A stretch of DNA of 64,000 bases from Acinetobacter courvalinii (GCF_014635545.1 NZ_BMDA01000001.1:1256739-1320738), one strand, 5' to 3'. Counted from the stretch's first letter, positions 42,555 through 52,895 are shown. Numbers and translations are program-made. Notes: generated from the sequence alone by a model not told the origin.

Positions 42555-44747
42555 TTAGTAATTAAAAGTATAGCTTAAGCCGTAGGTACGCCCTTCAGCA
42601 GGAATACTTGCAACAGGTGCATAGGTCACGACTGCTTGCTGAGCATAAACCGAACGATAATCTTTATCCCAGACATTATAAACCCCAAAATCTACACGAC
42701 CTTTCCATGCTGGAAAATGTGCTAACACATCCATTGTCGTATAACCTTTGATATCTACAGCGCCTGCGGAATCATCTTTGACCGCTTTATCAGTCCCTTT
42801 GATTGCAAGCATTTGTACTCGCGCACCATAACCTTCATCATTGTTCCACTCACCAAACACAGTCCCTTTGACTGGTGAAACTTGAAGTGCATTCAATTCC
42901 TTCCATTTACCATCAGTTTCTTTATACTGACCGCGGGTATAACCCAATGTACCACCCACTTTAAAATCTTGCATAAAAGGATAAGTTGCTGTTAATTCAG
43001 CACCGTAAATACGCTGGTCAGTATCTACAATACTTGCGACTTTATCCACGAAGCGAAGAACTTTATCAGAAGTATTATAGAAACCAGTCACACCAAGATT
43101 TAGTCCTTCATCATTATTCAAACGCCATCCTAGTTCATAGCTGTTGACACGAATGGGTTGAATATCAGCGGTGGTCAAGTTAAATGCATCCCGCATCATA
43201 CGCTGTACATCTGGGAAACTAAAACCTTGTGAGAAGTTTGCAAAGACTTGTTGATCATCAGTCAGTTTATAGACTGTACCCAGATTAAAGAGCACATCAT
43301 TATCGCTGACAGAACCTTTCGGTTGCTGACCTTTAGCAGTACTATAAGCATCTGTTTCAGCCTTAATATATTGGTAACGCGTACCAGCCTGCACATTTAA
43401 ACGATCTGTTAATGTATAGTCCGCTTGTAAAAAAGCCCCTGCACTTTGAATTGTTGTGTCAGGCCCAGCATCTGTTCTAATACCTGTTGGCACATAGCTT
43501 AATCCATTATTTGAAGCAATCAGCCCATCATAATATTGATGATCTTTTTCATGGTCATAATCCAAACCATACGTCAGTTTTAAATCACGTTGAGCGACTT
43601 GTAGATCACTTTGCACGGTAGAACGAAGTCCTGCTACTTCAATCTCTGATTGAGATTGCTTGACAGCTGGCTTACCGACATAAATCGGAAAGAAACGACC
43701 ATTTTCTTTCCGATAATAAGCTTCTAAATTAACCACTTGTCCCAATACATCTTTATTTTGATATTGTGTATTGAATGCATAGCGTTCTGTAAAAGGCTGA
43801 TCAGGTAACTGTAAGCCTTTTTTAGCAACGTATGAACGAGGCTTGTCTGTAGTTAAACCATAATTTGCACCATAATCAGGGCCATAATCCGTATCTTGTT
43901 TATCTTTATAATATTGCGCACCAAAACTTAATGATTGCATATCAGTTAAGTCGATATTTAAACGGCCATTTACATCAATGGTATCTGTATCTTGACGACT
44001 GGTTTGGTACGGTTCCAGAGCAATACGGTTACCATGTGCATCGAATTGAGAACCACGGCTGGTAAAATTAGCTCCCAACATCCCGTTAAGATTATCTTGG
44101 GCAAATGAAACCGATTGGCCTACTTCATAAGCCAAACCATCACCACGGAATTTGTTTGATGATGTAATACCAAGTTTTGTTTCAAAACTTAATGGCTTAG
44201 AAGGATCAGCGCGTTTAGTCACAATATTAATAATACCGCCTGTCGCCCCGGAACCATAAATACTAGTTGCACCTGAAAGTACTTCAATACGTTCAATCAT
44301 GCTTGGACTAATACTGTTCAGTTGACGTGCTACATCGCGTGAACCCGTTTGTGATACGCCATCAATCAAAATCATGACATCACGACCACGCATGGTTTGA
44401 CCATAATTCGTCGATGTACCACTACTTACGCCCAATGCAGGTACCAGTTGAGCCAAAACATCGGCCACCTTACGTCCCGCGGTTGCCTGTTGCGTAATCT
44501 GCTGACGGTCAATGGTCTGAACCGTACCGGCAATTTCTGCAATATTTTTTGGTGTACGCGTTGCTGTGACGACAATCTTTTCTAATTGTGCAACAGGCTT
44601 CTGTGTGGGCGCTGCGCTTACTGCAATATCCCCCGATACAGCAGTTTCAGCATGGGCATGCTGTGCAAACATGGCCAGAACAGCAAGGCAACATGGTGTC
44701 ATTTTAAACAGTACTTGTTTTGCCCTAAACTCATTATTGACTTTCAT
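42555..44747 (-). CDS. bfnH: TonB-dependent siderophore receptor of the bfn cluster
   Basis: A 730-residue outer-membrane receptor. After a 33-residue signal peptide (AMFAQHAHAE) come a TonB box (EKIVVTATRTP), the plug with NYGQTMRGRDVMILIDGVSQ and IYGSGATGGIINIVTK, and a barrel ending GLSYTFNY. A GAGAAA site precedes the ATG at 44747; an ATG at 44777 would extend the N-terminus. A Fur-like box at 44824 lies just upstream, inside the end of the RraA-like gene, giving this uptake segment its own iron-regulated promoter. Confidence 0.88.
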   Translation of the reverse strand: MKVNNEFRAKQVLFKMTPCCLAVLAMFAQHAHAETAVSGDIAVSAAPTQKPVAQLEKIVVTATRTPKNIAEIAGTVQTIDRQQITQQATAGRKVADVLAQLVPALGVSSGTSTNYGQTMRGRDVMILIDGVSQTGSRDVARQLNSISPSMIERIEVLSGATSIYGSGATGGIINIVTKRADPSKPLSFETKLGITSSNKFRGDGLAYEVGQSVSFAQDNLNGMLGANFTSRGSQFDAHGNRIALEPYQTSRQDTDTIDVNGRLNIDLTDMQSLSFGAQYYKDKQDTDYGPDYGANYGLTTDKPRSYVAKKGLQLPDQPFTERYAFNTQYQNKDVLGQVVNLEAYYRKENGRFFPIYVGKPAVKQSQSEIEVAGLRSTVQSDLQVAQRDLKLTYGLDYDHEKDHQYYDGLIASNNGLSYVPTGIRTDAGPDTTIQSAGAFLQADYTLTDRLNVQAGTRYQYIKAETDAYSTAKGQQPKGSVSDNDVLFNLGTVYKLTDDQQVFANFSQGFSFPDVQRMMRDAFNLTTADIQPIRVNSYELGWRLNNDEGLNLGVTGFYNTSDKVLRFVDKVASIVDTDQRIYGAELTATYPFMQDFKVGGTLGYTRGQYKETDGKWKELNALQVSPVKGTVFGEWNNDEGYGARVQMLAIKGTDKAVKDDSAGAVDIKGYTTMDVLAHFPAWKGRVDFGVYNVWDKDYRSVYAQQAVVTYAPVASIPAEGRTYGLSYTFNY

Positions 44748-44823
44748 TTTCTCTTTTCTCCAGAGCCCTTCTATCACTCAAAAAATATCCAAAAGGCACG
44801 TCATCATACTAAATTTAATTTTT

Positions 44824-44842
44824 AATGAGAATGATTTTTATT
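44824..44842 (-). promoter_or_regulatory. Fur-like box upstream of bfnH
   Basis: AATGAGAATGATTTTTATT; its complement AATAAAAATCATTCTCATT holds the AATCATTCTCATT pattern common in Fur sites. It overlaps the 3' end of the RraA-like gene. Confidence 0.6.
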
Positions 44843-45458
44843 AAAAATAATAATCTTCTTTCTTCTCTTGTTTAAAAAAAATGTTTTTCCTGTTTTTTTC
44901 TGCCTGCTCCAGCTGCTGGAACTGTTCCAGATAGGCTTCCGCCATGTCTGGTTTTAAGATAAAAACTCCATCTGCATCACCAATCAGCAAGTCACCGGAT
45001 TGCACCGTAAACTGATTGAGCTCGATGCCGATATCCATTTCGACCAAACTTTCCCCTTCATTTCGTGTGGTGAGACAACTCACGGATTGAGCGAAAACCG
45101 GCAATTTGAGCTGCAGTAATGCCTGACGGTCAGTGACCGCACCCAACACCACCACACCAGCCAAACCGCAATGAATCGCGGCGACACTTCTCTGCTCTCC
45201 CCAGCATGCCCGTTGCAACTCATATCTGGCGTCGATGAGCAGGACTTCATTGGGCCGACAGCTCAGCAATACCTGTCGCAACTGACTGGCATTCTTGGAT
45301 TGCAAGCGCACGGTTCTGACCAGACCCACCAGATGATGTTGTGGGGACATCGGAAAAATCTGCGGGACATGTCCCAGATCCAGTACATGCCCGATGGTCG
45401 AAGTGGCAATGTTTTTATAGGCTTGAACCAGCCATTCGGGCTGGATAACTTGATTCAT
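44841..45458 (-). CDS. bfnG: RraA/HMG-aldolase-fold protein of the siderophore cluster
   Basis: A 205-residue protein with the RraA-like fold. GVVVLGAVTDRQALLQLKLP replaces the family's G-A-V-R-D signature: the usual arginine is Thr, while the aspartate is kept. WGEQRSVAAIHCGLAG and LLIGDADGVFILKP are the other conserved parts. Relatives are 4-hydroxy-4-methyl-2-oxoglutarate aldolases or oxaloacetate decarboxylases, or RNase E inhibitors. Baumannoferrin contains 2-oxoglutarate, so a role on such an acid is tempting, but the lost Arg argues for a changed reaction. It overlaps the FhuF-like stop by ATGA. Confidence 0.72.
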   Translation of the reverse strand: MNQVIQPEWLVQAYKNIATSTIGHVLDLGHVPQIFPMSPQHHLVGLVRTVRLQSKNASQLRQVLLSCRPNEVLLIDARYELQRACWGEQRSVAAIHCGLAGVVVLGAVTDRQALLQLKLPVFAQSVSCLTTRNEGESLVEMDIGIELNQFTVQSGDLLIGDADGVFILKPDMAEAYLEQFQQLEQAEKNRKNIFFKQEKKEDYYF

Positions 45459-46216
45459 GATTTCATCTCTGTTGTTTTTTTCAGCTGCAAGGGACAATTT
45501 CGACATAACTCCCCACTGGCTTCCTCTAGTTGAAAATAGAAGCAACACTTTTGTCGCATATAGGTGTTGTATTCGGGATGCCAGTTATTGCATAACTTGA
45601 GAAAGGGATTTTCTGGCAGGTTAAAACTTTGTGCCGATTTTGCTTTTAACCGCTGTTGTTGCTGTTGCAACCGGTTACGCATGTCATTGTCTAAATCTTG
45701 CTGCGCTAAAGAACGATAAAACTGCAGCATGCGCACAGCAACATTTTCCCAGAGCAAGGCATACGACACACGCCCCACACTGGCGATCTGCTGTAACAGG
45801 CCATTGAACTGTAGCAACATGGTATCAAGCTCCGGCAGAGACATGCTGTGACAGGCGTAACCCGCCGAATCAGCCAGTTGGATTCGTCGCTCCCAGTTCC
45901 ATGTTTCAGGTAGCTCTACGATAAAGATCGAAGGTTGCCATTTCACAAAAGGAAGCGATGCCGCCTGACAGTATAAAAAAGGCAACACCCAGAGCGTGGC
46001 CCAGTATTTGATAAATAATGAGGTGGCACATCTCTGGTTCGTAGCATGAATACGTGTCGCAAAATCCTGCAGCACCTGCCGACAGATCGAGTCATCGAAC
46101 AGGTCAGCAAGTGTGATTGCCTGCTGGTTGGAACCATGTATTTCCAGTTTAAGATGCTGTTGCAGCACCGAAAAAGAAGTTTCCAACTCTGCTTGAAAAT
46201 ACTGACACGTATTCAT
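45455..46216 (-). CDS. bfnF: FhuF-like [2Fe-2S] ferric-siderophore reductase
   Basis: A 253-residue protein of the FhuF type. The C-terminal cluster-binding motif CC-x12-C-x2-C is present (KCCFYFQLEEASGELCRNC). The middle, including IKYWATLWVLPFLYCQA, resembles the substrate-side region. It should reduce iron in the cytoplasm so that it leaves the siderophore. It lies in the biosynthesis operon, translationally coupled to the RraA-like gene. Confidence 0.8.
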   Translation of the reverse strand: MNTCQYFQAELETSFSVLQQHLKLEIHGSNQQAITLADLFDDSICRQVLQDFATRIHATNQRCATSLFIKYWATLWVLPFLYCQAASLPFVKWQPSIFIVELPETWNWERRIQLADSAGYACHSMSLPELDTMLLQFNGLLQQIASVGRVSYALLWENVAVRMLQFYRSLAQQDLDNDMRNRLQQQQQRLKAKSAQSFNLPENPFLKLCNNWHPEYNTYMRQKCCFYFQLEEASGELCRNCPLQLKKTTEMKS

Positions 46217-46222
46217 TGCATT

Positions 46223-48139
46223 TTATGCAGATTGAGCTAAAACATGCCAAAGCGGGTTTCGGGTCTCCCCGATTCCTGACGGCATACTGCCAATACGGGT
46301 ATCCTGCTCAAGCAAAGGCCGGATCAGCTGTTTATAAGGCCAGTTTGGTGACTCAACCAGTAAGGCCTGTAACTGACTGAGAATCTCAGGTTCAATATCC
46401 AGACTGTTTAGCACCTGCTGTAATTGTTCAGCTAAGACAAGCCAGAGTTGATCTGCTGCAATCTGATAATATTTTGCTAACGCCTCGACTATGCAACCTA
46501 AATTGATCTGAATCCCCAGCGTCTGGATATAAAACAGCAAGGCTTCAACCGAGTCATGATAAAGCGTATTTCTAAAATCATGCGGGCTTAAATAATCTGG
46601 ATCATCCAGACCATTTTGTAGCAGCCACGGTAGGTAAATACGCAATGAATCGTGATCCCTGAACATCAGGCCTTCAAATTGACCATGTTTAAGCACCAGA
46701 CACAGGTTCTGACCATGAATTTCACCCATCAAGCCGAGACGGAACAGACGTAAATTCACCTCAAAGAAGCAGGCACATAATTGGGCAAATTGCTCAAGCA
46801 CATGTTCCTGATGATTTTCCAGCTGCTGCAGCTGTAAAATATAATCAAACACGGCAGGTTGCCCTGGAATAATGTGTCCTAGACTGGCCATCGGAATCAG
46901 TTGATAAGGCTGTTGCAGCAGTTCAATTGGAATATGACGGCGTTGAGCAGCCAGATGAGTCGGCTTTTCTACAAATAGCCATTCATTGTCCGCACTTCGA
47001 TCATCTTGTTTTTCCGGCAAATAAGACCACCATTGCGTCTCCTCACACAGCCATAATTTTTGCTGCAAAACGGGATCTTTTTGCTGTGCCTGCTGCAATA
47101 ATTTCTGGTTTTTTTCACCATTAATCATTTTTACAATCGGCAGAAAACGCAATGAACCCAGCGCCTTAATGCCAATCGGCAGTTTCAGGCTTTGCTGTGG
47201 AATATCCTCAGACAAAAGACTACGCATCGAAGCGCTGGCATACATGCCTGTTGAGACAAAATTCAAAGGCTGACAGATGCCTGACGCAATATCTTCAGCA
47301 AAGAATTGCTGAAATAAATGCTGGAACTGCCACGGATGCACAGGCATGGCGATATGCGTTTCACTCAATCCGCGCTGGAACATTTCCTGTTTCAGTTGAT
47401 AGCGCTCGGCACGGTTAATGAAAATCTGGCTCGGCTGCTGGGTAAAAATATCCTCGACACCCGCACCAAACATCATTTTGTCTTTATGCACCGCTACCCA
47501 GTGAATAATCAGTTCCTGTGCAAATTCAGGACAATATTGCAGATACTCTTGCTGGCTCAGCCCTTCCTTTAACTTGGATAAAGCATGATAAGGCCGATCC
47601 CGATAGCCCGCATATTGCTCTAAAACACGAAACACCTGCGCGGGGCTTTGATGAATCAGATCATGAGCATCGACTTGATGCTGTTGCAGCAAACGATATT
47701 GCGTTAAACATTTCTGGATTTGCTCTGAAAAGATTTGAAGCTTGTCGGCCTGACAGTGTTGAAATAACCCAATCTGTTGCAGACATTCAAACAGCTCAAA
47801 TAATTCAATCGGGTGAACTTGCATATGCTGATTGCCTGCTGTAATTCGTAAAATGTCCGACTCGGCCGCAAAAGACCACGCTTGGGTAATGCCTGACTGT
47901 ACAGCAAAAACAACACAGTAGTGTGATGTTTGCTCAGGCAACAGCACCACGTACTGCTGCTCAGGCCTATGATTAAACTGCTGTTTTAAGTCAAAATCGA
48001 ATACATCCAGTTTGGACTGTGCGGTTGAATCATCCACAATATACTGTTCAGGAATCAGGGCTTCCACCAGTAAGGCATTTACAAAGTCTTGTAAAATGGT
48101 TCTGTCAGTCAATTGATAGACAGGTTGAAGTGCATTCAT
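46223..48139 (-). CDS. bfnE: NIS siderophore synthetase (IucA/IucC family)
   Basis: A 638-residue NRPS-independent siderophore synthetase, which adenylates a citrate-type carboxylate and condenses it with an amine or hydroxamate. MPVHPWQFQHLF and GEIHGQNLCLVL with the following FRDHDSLRIYLPW are the conserved ATP/substrate regions. I start it at 48139, since GTGAGG sits seven bases upstream; a GTG at 48151 overlaps the preceding stop. It is the last synthetase before the reductase gene. Confidence 0.88.
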   Translation of the reverse strand: MNALQPVYQLTDRTILQDFVNALLVEALIPEQYIVDDSTAQSKLDVFDFDLKQQFNHRPEQQYVVLLPEQTSHYCVVFAVQSGITQAWSFAAESDILRITAGNQHMQVHPIELFELFECLQQIGLFQHCQADKLQIFSEQIQKCLTQYRLLQQHQVDAHDLIHQSPAQVFRVLEQYAGYRDRPYHALSKLKEGLSQQEYLQYCPEFAQELIIHWVAVHKDKMMFGAGVEDIFTQQPSQIFINRAERYQLKQEMFQRGLSETHIAMPVHPWQFQHLFQQFFAEDIASGICQPLNFVSTGMYASASMRSLLSEDIPQQSLKLPIGIKALGSLRFLPIVKMINGEKNQKLLQQAQQKDPVLQQKLWLCEETQWWSYLPEKQDDRSADNEWLFVEKPTHLAAQRRHIPIELLQQPYQLIPMASLGHIIPGQPAVFDYILQLQQLENHQEHVLEQFAQLCACFFEVNLRLFRLGLMGEIHGQNLCLVLKHGQFEGLMFRDHDSLRIYLPWLLQNGLDDPDYLSPHDFRNTLYHDSVEALLFYIQTLGIQINLGCIVEALAKYYQIAADQLWLVLAEQLQQVLNSLDIEPEILSQLQALLVESPNWPYKQLIRPLLEQDTRIGSMPSGIGETRNPLWHVLAQSA

Positions 48140-48147
48140 CAATAACC

Positions 48148-49989
48148 TCACTTGCCCTGCGCTTTAAACGGCGCCAACGGGTTATCCACAAACTTGATCT
48201 GCATGCGACCATCACCAAATAAACGGCGTTTGGTTAATGACTCAATCCGTAGCTTTTCGGCAAAGACATCAAAGATTTGATAGCGTTGATGATGTTCAGG
48301 ATGTTGTTGCTGATAGTCCTGAATGACTTCGGCAGCCCATTGCCAGAAATCCTGTTCAGTAACGGTGTAGGTCTGATTAAGGAAAATTGCGATATCGGTC
48401 AAGGCCACAAAGAACAGGCAGGCGCAACTAAAGTCACGAATTCCATCCAGATCATCCGTCAAGATAAAGGACATGCTATTGGTTTTAGCATGTTCAGGCG
48501 GTAACTGGTCCAGTTCAGGTGCCAGTTCCGGATGAGCCAGATGTGCTGGACTGTAGCGTACACCATCGTGGAAATCCTTGAGCAATACCCGGGTTGGCCA
48601 ACCTTGTTGATGCACCAGAATAATATTTTGCCCATGCGACTCTGTCGCAATCCCTTCGGCAAATAGCAAATGGATCAATGGCGTAATGACCACTTTCAAC
48701 AATTGACGTGTCCATTGCTCAACTCCGTAGTGCTGTAACCACGGTGCAATCAGAGCCTGACCATCTTTTTGAATATGGCTCACCCCATTCAGTGGAATTG
48801 CATCTTCGCCTTCACGTAGATATTGATGCACGCTTTCACGCCATAAACAACCCATGGTGCCATAGGCCTGTTGGGCATGCGAAGCCGGTAAACGGGTAAA
48901 ATCTACACTCAGACCGTAAACCTCACGCAATACCGCAAAATCCAGTTGCTGCGCCGTTTCACTGTGATCAATCAGACGTTGCAGCCAGTCGGTAATGATG
49001 GGCCCGTTCATCACGGTATGTTTTGCCAATACCCGTGAACTTGAGGTATTGGTCAAGCTCATGGAAAGCTTGATGTATGGTTTTTCTGGGTGCTGTAAAT
49101 TGGTGACGGTTCGCAATGACTGCTGGGCCAGATAACGATCATGGCTATGCCCTAAATAAATGATGTCCTGATCGGCAATTTCTTCTGCAAAAATCGAGAT
49201 CAGATGATTTTCCCATTGCCAAGGATGGACCGGAATCCAGACATATTCAGTGGCATTTTGAGTTCGCTCATTCAGCTGTTGCTGAAACAGGATAAAGTCC
49301 GATTCATTCAATTGTTCTTTAAAAAATGCCTCTGTTTCAAGGTGACTGGAATGGTTTTGCGCAACCAGCTTCTGGTGTACGGCTAACCAGACCAATGCCA
49401 TCGGCTGGGCAAACTCCACCCCATAACGGACATTGTCTTGCAGACTAAAACCGACACGTGATTTGTAACATGGATGATAGGGATGCCCATCCATCAAATA
49501 AGATTCCAGAATATCGTATGGATACTGAATTGCAGGCAAGCTGTAGTTTTCAAAACAGACTTGTGATTGCAGGTCATGAATATAGGTACGCTTTAATTCA
49601 AAAATAAAATCTTCGACTTTGGCAGCATCGGCAATCGAGCGCAGGATCTCATCAATGACCTGATTTAGACGTGCTGGCTGTGTATTGCCCTGAGCATCCT
49701 GACGAAGTACCTCCTGATCACGTGCCAGTCGCACCAGCTTATAGCTGTATTGACGTTGCCCTTTGGCAATATACTGAACCGCTTGCTGTTGGCGATCCTG
49801 TACCTGAATCACAAAATTGTCACCATCATGCTCAGCGCAAATAATTTCTTCAAAAATCAAAGCTTGTAACAGTTGCTTGATCACACGTTGTTCAACCTCT
49901 TTCGCCTGCTCCGGTTGTGGCTGTTGCCAGGCTTGAAAGGTATTTTGAAGCATATGTGTATTTGATAAAACTGGATGTAATTGTCCCAT
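48148..49989 (-). CDS. bfnD: NIS siderophore synthetase (IucA/IucC family)
   Basis: A 613-residue NIS synthetase. Visible signatures are GHPYHPCYKSRVGFS, WIPVHPWQWENHL, SSRVLAKHTVMNGP and ATESHGQNIILVHQ followed by LLKDFHDGVR. The ATG at 49989 has an AGGAAGA site; an upstream ATG at 50016 would overlap the MFS gene end. It is a second, distinct member of the set; the three copies presumably act on successive carboxyl groups. Confidence 0.9.
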   Translation of the reverse strand: MGQLHPVLSNTHMLQNTFQAWQQPQPEQAKEVEQRVIKQLLQALIFEEIICAEHDGDNFVIQVQDRQQQAVQYIAKGQRQYSYKLVRLARDQEVLRQDAQGNTQPARLNQVIDEILRSIADAAKVEDFIFELKRTYIHDLQSQVCFENYSLPAIQYPYDILESYLMDGHPYHPCYKSRVGFSLQDNVRYGVEFAQPMALVWLAVHQKLVAQNHSSHLETEAFFKEQLNESDFILFQQQLNERTQNATEYVWIPVHPWQWENHLISIFAEEIADQDIIYLGHSHDRYLAQQSLRTVTNLQHPEKPYIKLSMSLTNTSSSRVLAKHTVMNGPIITDWLQRLIDHSETAQQLDFAVLREVYGLSVDFTRLPASHAQQAYGTMGCLWRESVHQYLREGEDAIPLNGVSHIQKDGQALIAPWLQHYGVEQWTRQLLKVVITPLIHLLFAEGIATESHGQNIILVHQQGWPTRVLLKDFHDGVRYSPAHLAHPELAPELDQLPPEHAKTNSMSFILTDDLDGIRDFSCACLFFVALTDIAIFLNQTYTVTEQDFWQWAAEVIQDYQQQHPEHHQRYQIFDVFAEKLRIESLTKRRLFGDGRMQIKFVDNPLAPFKAQGK

Positions 49990-49999
49990 ATTTGTCTTC

Positions 50000-51439
50000 C
50001 TAATTATTGAATTCATTCATTTTGTGTTGATCTGGAAAGCGCCATGCATAGGGCAAAGCGCACAGGATCAGGACCGTACAAAAAATAAAGATGTCCTGAA
50101 TGCCCTTAAATGAATCCAGTGCGGTATGAGGACTGGTTTGCAAAAGATCCTGATGTAATTGCAGATACAAGGCAGCCAGTACCACGGCAACTGCGGCAAA
50201 GATCCGACGAAACAGATTGTTTAAGGCCGCCGCCTGAGTAACCAGATGCTGTTGTTGCTGACGTAAGCTGTTGAGCCCTGCCGTGGTCGATGGCATATAG
50301 GACAGTCCCATGCCCAGACCATGCAACATCATGCAGAAGATAATGAACCAGACATTTTTAACCGGTGCCCATGCCAGCAAGGCAAAAGCCAATGCGGTAA
50401 TGAGCAAGCCCAAGCTCATAATTTTTGCAGCGCCGTAACGATCGAGATATTTACCAGCAGGCTGGCTGCATAAACCGGTGACCAAGGCACTGCTCATCAA
50501 GGCAAACCCTGTCCAGAGTGGGCTAAGTTGCAAGCTCTGCTGAATCCACAACGGCACCAGTAACATGCCAATAAACAGGCCCACCGTTTGCGCCACACAG
50601 ATCATCAAACTGAATCGAAAACCTGTTGCCGCAAATAATGCCGGCTCAATCAATGGACTGGTCTGATTTTTCTGCCTTCTGGCGAATAGCCAGAATGTTA
50701 AAACGCTCAATGCAAGTAATAACCAATAGAACGGCTGTGCGATATCTTCAAGTCGATGAATCTGACTCAAAGTACCTAATAACAAAATAATGCTCAGACT
50801 GAGGCAACCAAAACCGATCCAGTCAAAAGACTGGTTGATATCGCCTTGTTCTTTAGGCAGGTACAGATATCCCAACCATAATGCGATACAGGCAACAGGC
50901 AGGTTAATAAAGAACAAAGCCTGCCAGTCGAGCCAGACCAGAACCAGTGCGCCTAACATCGGCCCAATCGCCAAAGTCAGCATGATCATGGCGCCCCACA
51001 AACCTGTGGTCCCACCCCGTTGTTGGCTTGGCGTGACTGAAAAAATCAGACCGAGTGACAATGGAATCATCAGGCCACTACAAAAGCCTTGCAGCGCTCT
51101 TGCAATCAGGACCGACTCAAACTGGTTGAATAAGCCACCGAATGTTGATGCCAAGGCAAAACAAAACAATGCCGTTAGATAAGTTTTCCTTTTACCAAAA
51201 CGCTGGCTGAAATACCCCGCCAATGGCAAGCTGATACTCATCGCCAGTAAAAACGCGACCACCACCCAACTTGCCCAGACTTCACCAATCTGGAAATACT
51301 GCATCAGTTGAGGTATGGCTGGATTAAAACTACTGTTGTTTAAACTGACGGTACCGGTACCTAACATGACCGTGAGTAAAACATAACGCTGCAAGCCCAC
51401 GTGTGCTGCCTGATTGATGGGTACAGAAGACCGTTCCAT
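50000..51439 (-). CDS. bfnC: MFS exporter (DHA2-like), likely siderophore efflux
   Basis: A 479-residue, roughly 14-helix major facilitator of the EmrB/DHA2 type. LNNSSFNPAIPQLMQYFQIG at the N-terminus, AGYFSQRFGKRKTYL (motif A) and LSLGLIFSVTPSQQRG are recognisable. Its place between synthetases and monooxygenase points to export of the finished siderophore. AGAGGAA precedes the start at 51439; a longer frame from 51469 overlaps the preceding gene. Confidence 0.85.
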   Translation of the reverse strand: MERSSVPINQAAHVGLQRYVLLTVMLGTGTVSLNNSSFNPAIPQLMQYFQIGEVWASWVVVAFLLAMSISLPLAGYFSQRFGKRKTYLTALFCFALASTFGGLFNQFESVLIARALQGFCSGLMIPLSLGLIFSVTPSQQRGGTTGLWGAMIMLTLAIGPMLGALVLVWLDWQALFFINLPVACIALWLGYLYLPKEQGDINQSFDWIGFGCLSLSIILLLGTLSQIHRLEDIAQPFYWLLLALSVLTFWLFARRQKNQTSPLIEPALFAATGFRFSLMICVAQTVGLFIGMLLVPLWIQQSLQLSPLWTGFALMSSALVTGLCSQPAGKYLDRYGAAKIMSLGLLITALAFALLAWAPVKNVWFIIFCMMLHGLGMGLSYMPSTTAGLNSLRQQQQHLVTQAAALNNLFRRIFAAVAVVLAALYLQLHQDLLQTSPHTALDSFKGIQDIFIFCTVLILCALPYAWRFPDQHKMNEFNN

Positions 51440-51461
51440 ATGTGCGATTCCTCTGTTGACC

Positions 51462-52895
51462 TTAGTCAATGTGCTCTGACAACTTTACTTGTGCATAAAA
51501 AGCGGGAGAAGTATGCCGAAGCTGACCGGATTTATGCATAACACGGGTTAATCCTGAATCGGCCAGTTGCACAGGATTTCGCGCAGGTTGATCTGACTGT
51601 GCAGCAGGTGCTACACCAAATTGCTGATAAGACTGGGCCTGATCCAGCTTAAACAGCTCTTTGCCTAATAACTGATTGGCAATGGTAGCGGCCCGGTGCG
51701 CGCCCAAACCCAGATCTGGCGTCCCGACACCATGATGGAAAACTTCCATATTTTGTAAGAAAATCCGTCCATCGCCCTGATAGTCCACCTCAAAATCGGC
51801 ACTGACTTGCCAACGCTCGTTTTGATCCAGGCGAATCAAGTTTTGCAAGTTGTCCAGGAAAGCAGGTTTAGGATAACGATAACCTGTGGCCGCGATGACA
51901 CTATCTGCATCCAGTACATAATGCTCGCCTTGCTGCTGGTGCTCGAAACGTAAACGGATTTTCTGGTTTTCCAGCACTTCAGCATGTTGTAACTGGTGAT
52001 GTCCAGCCAAGGTCACATCAGTCTGCTGACCACCGATACTCCGGTGATACAGTCGTTCGTAAATATCACGTATGGTTTTACTGCTGATGCCTTTATACAG
52101 ATTGGCTTGTTGCGCAGGTAATGTAGCCTTTAATCCTGCAGGTAAATGATAGAAATACTGCATATAGTCAGGACTAAAATGTTCTAGTCCTAATGGCGTA
52201 TTCTCCATTGGGAAAAAACCCGCAGAGCGTGTCAGCCAATGCAAATGGAAATCAGGCGTTGTTTTCCCTTGCGCATATTGACGATCAAACAGATCAATAA
52301 AAATTTCCGCAGCGGACTGGCCTGAACCAATCAATACCACATTGCCTTTTAGCTGCGCTGGGCAGTGCTTTAAATACTCAGCCGAATGTAAGCATTGCTT
52401 TGTTTTTGGATAGGCCTGCTGCAAACTTTCAGGTAAATGCGGAACTGTACCAATCCCCAAGACCAATTGACGTGCCTGATAGCGCTGCTGTTCACTATTC
52501 GCCAGAACTTCGACCTCAAAACCGCCCTTGATCGGTTGCACATCCAGAACACGGCTGTTGAAGCGGATATGCTCGAGCTGCTGCACCACCCACTGACAAT
52601 AGTGGTTATATTCCTGACGTGGAATATATAAATTTTCACGGAAGTAAAACTTATATAAGCGCTGCTGATGTTTTAAGTAGTTGAGAAAACTATAAGGGCT
52701 GGTCGGTTCAACCAGACTGACCAGATCCGCCATAAACGGCACTTGCAGTAAAGCATTGGGTAGCTGCATACCCGCGTGCCAGTCAAAGCCATCCTTTTGC
52801 TCAAAAAAATGATATTGAAGGTCACTTTTGTTTTGCAGCAAACTGGCCAGACTTAAATTAAAAGGCCCCAAGCCAATGCCGATAAAATCAAGCAT
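51462..52895 (-). CDS. bfnB: Diamine/lysine/ornithine N-monooxygenase
   Basis: A 477-residue FAD- and NADPH-dependent N-hydroxylating monooxygenase. The FAD loop is IGIGLGPFNLSLA, the NADPH loop is VVLIGSGQSAAEIF, and ATGYRYPKP is the C-terminal signature. It creates the hydroxylamine later acylated to a hydroxamate; in this siderophore type the diamine is probably 1,3-diaminopropane or 2,4-diaminobutyrate. Its start overlaps the bfnA stop by eight bases. Confidence 0.9.
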   Translation of the reverse strand: MLDFIGIGLGPFNLSLASLLQNKSDLQYHFFEQKDGFDWHAGMQLPNALLQVPFMADLVSLVEPTSPYSFLNYLKHQQRLYKFYFRENLYIPRQEYNHYCQWVVQQLEHIRFNSRVLDVQPIKGGFEVEVLANSEQQRYQARQLVLGIGTVPHLPESLQQAYPKTKQCLHSAEYLKHCPAQLKGNVVLIGSGQSAAEIFIDLFDRQYAQGKTTPDFHLHWLTRSAGFFPMENTPLGLEHFSPDYMQYFYHLPAGLKATLPAQQANLYKGISSKTIRDIYERLYHRSIGGQQTDVTLAGHHQLQHAEVLENQKIRLRFEHQQQGEHYVLDADSVIAATGYRYPKPAFLDNLQNLIRLDQNERWQVSADFEVDYQGDGRIFLQNMEVFHHGVGTPDLGLGAHRAATIANQLLGKELFKLDQAQSYQQFGVAPAAQSDQPARNPVQLADSGLTRVMHKSGQLRHTSPAFYAQVKLSEHID

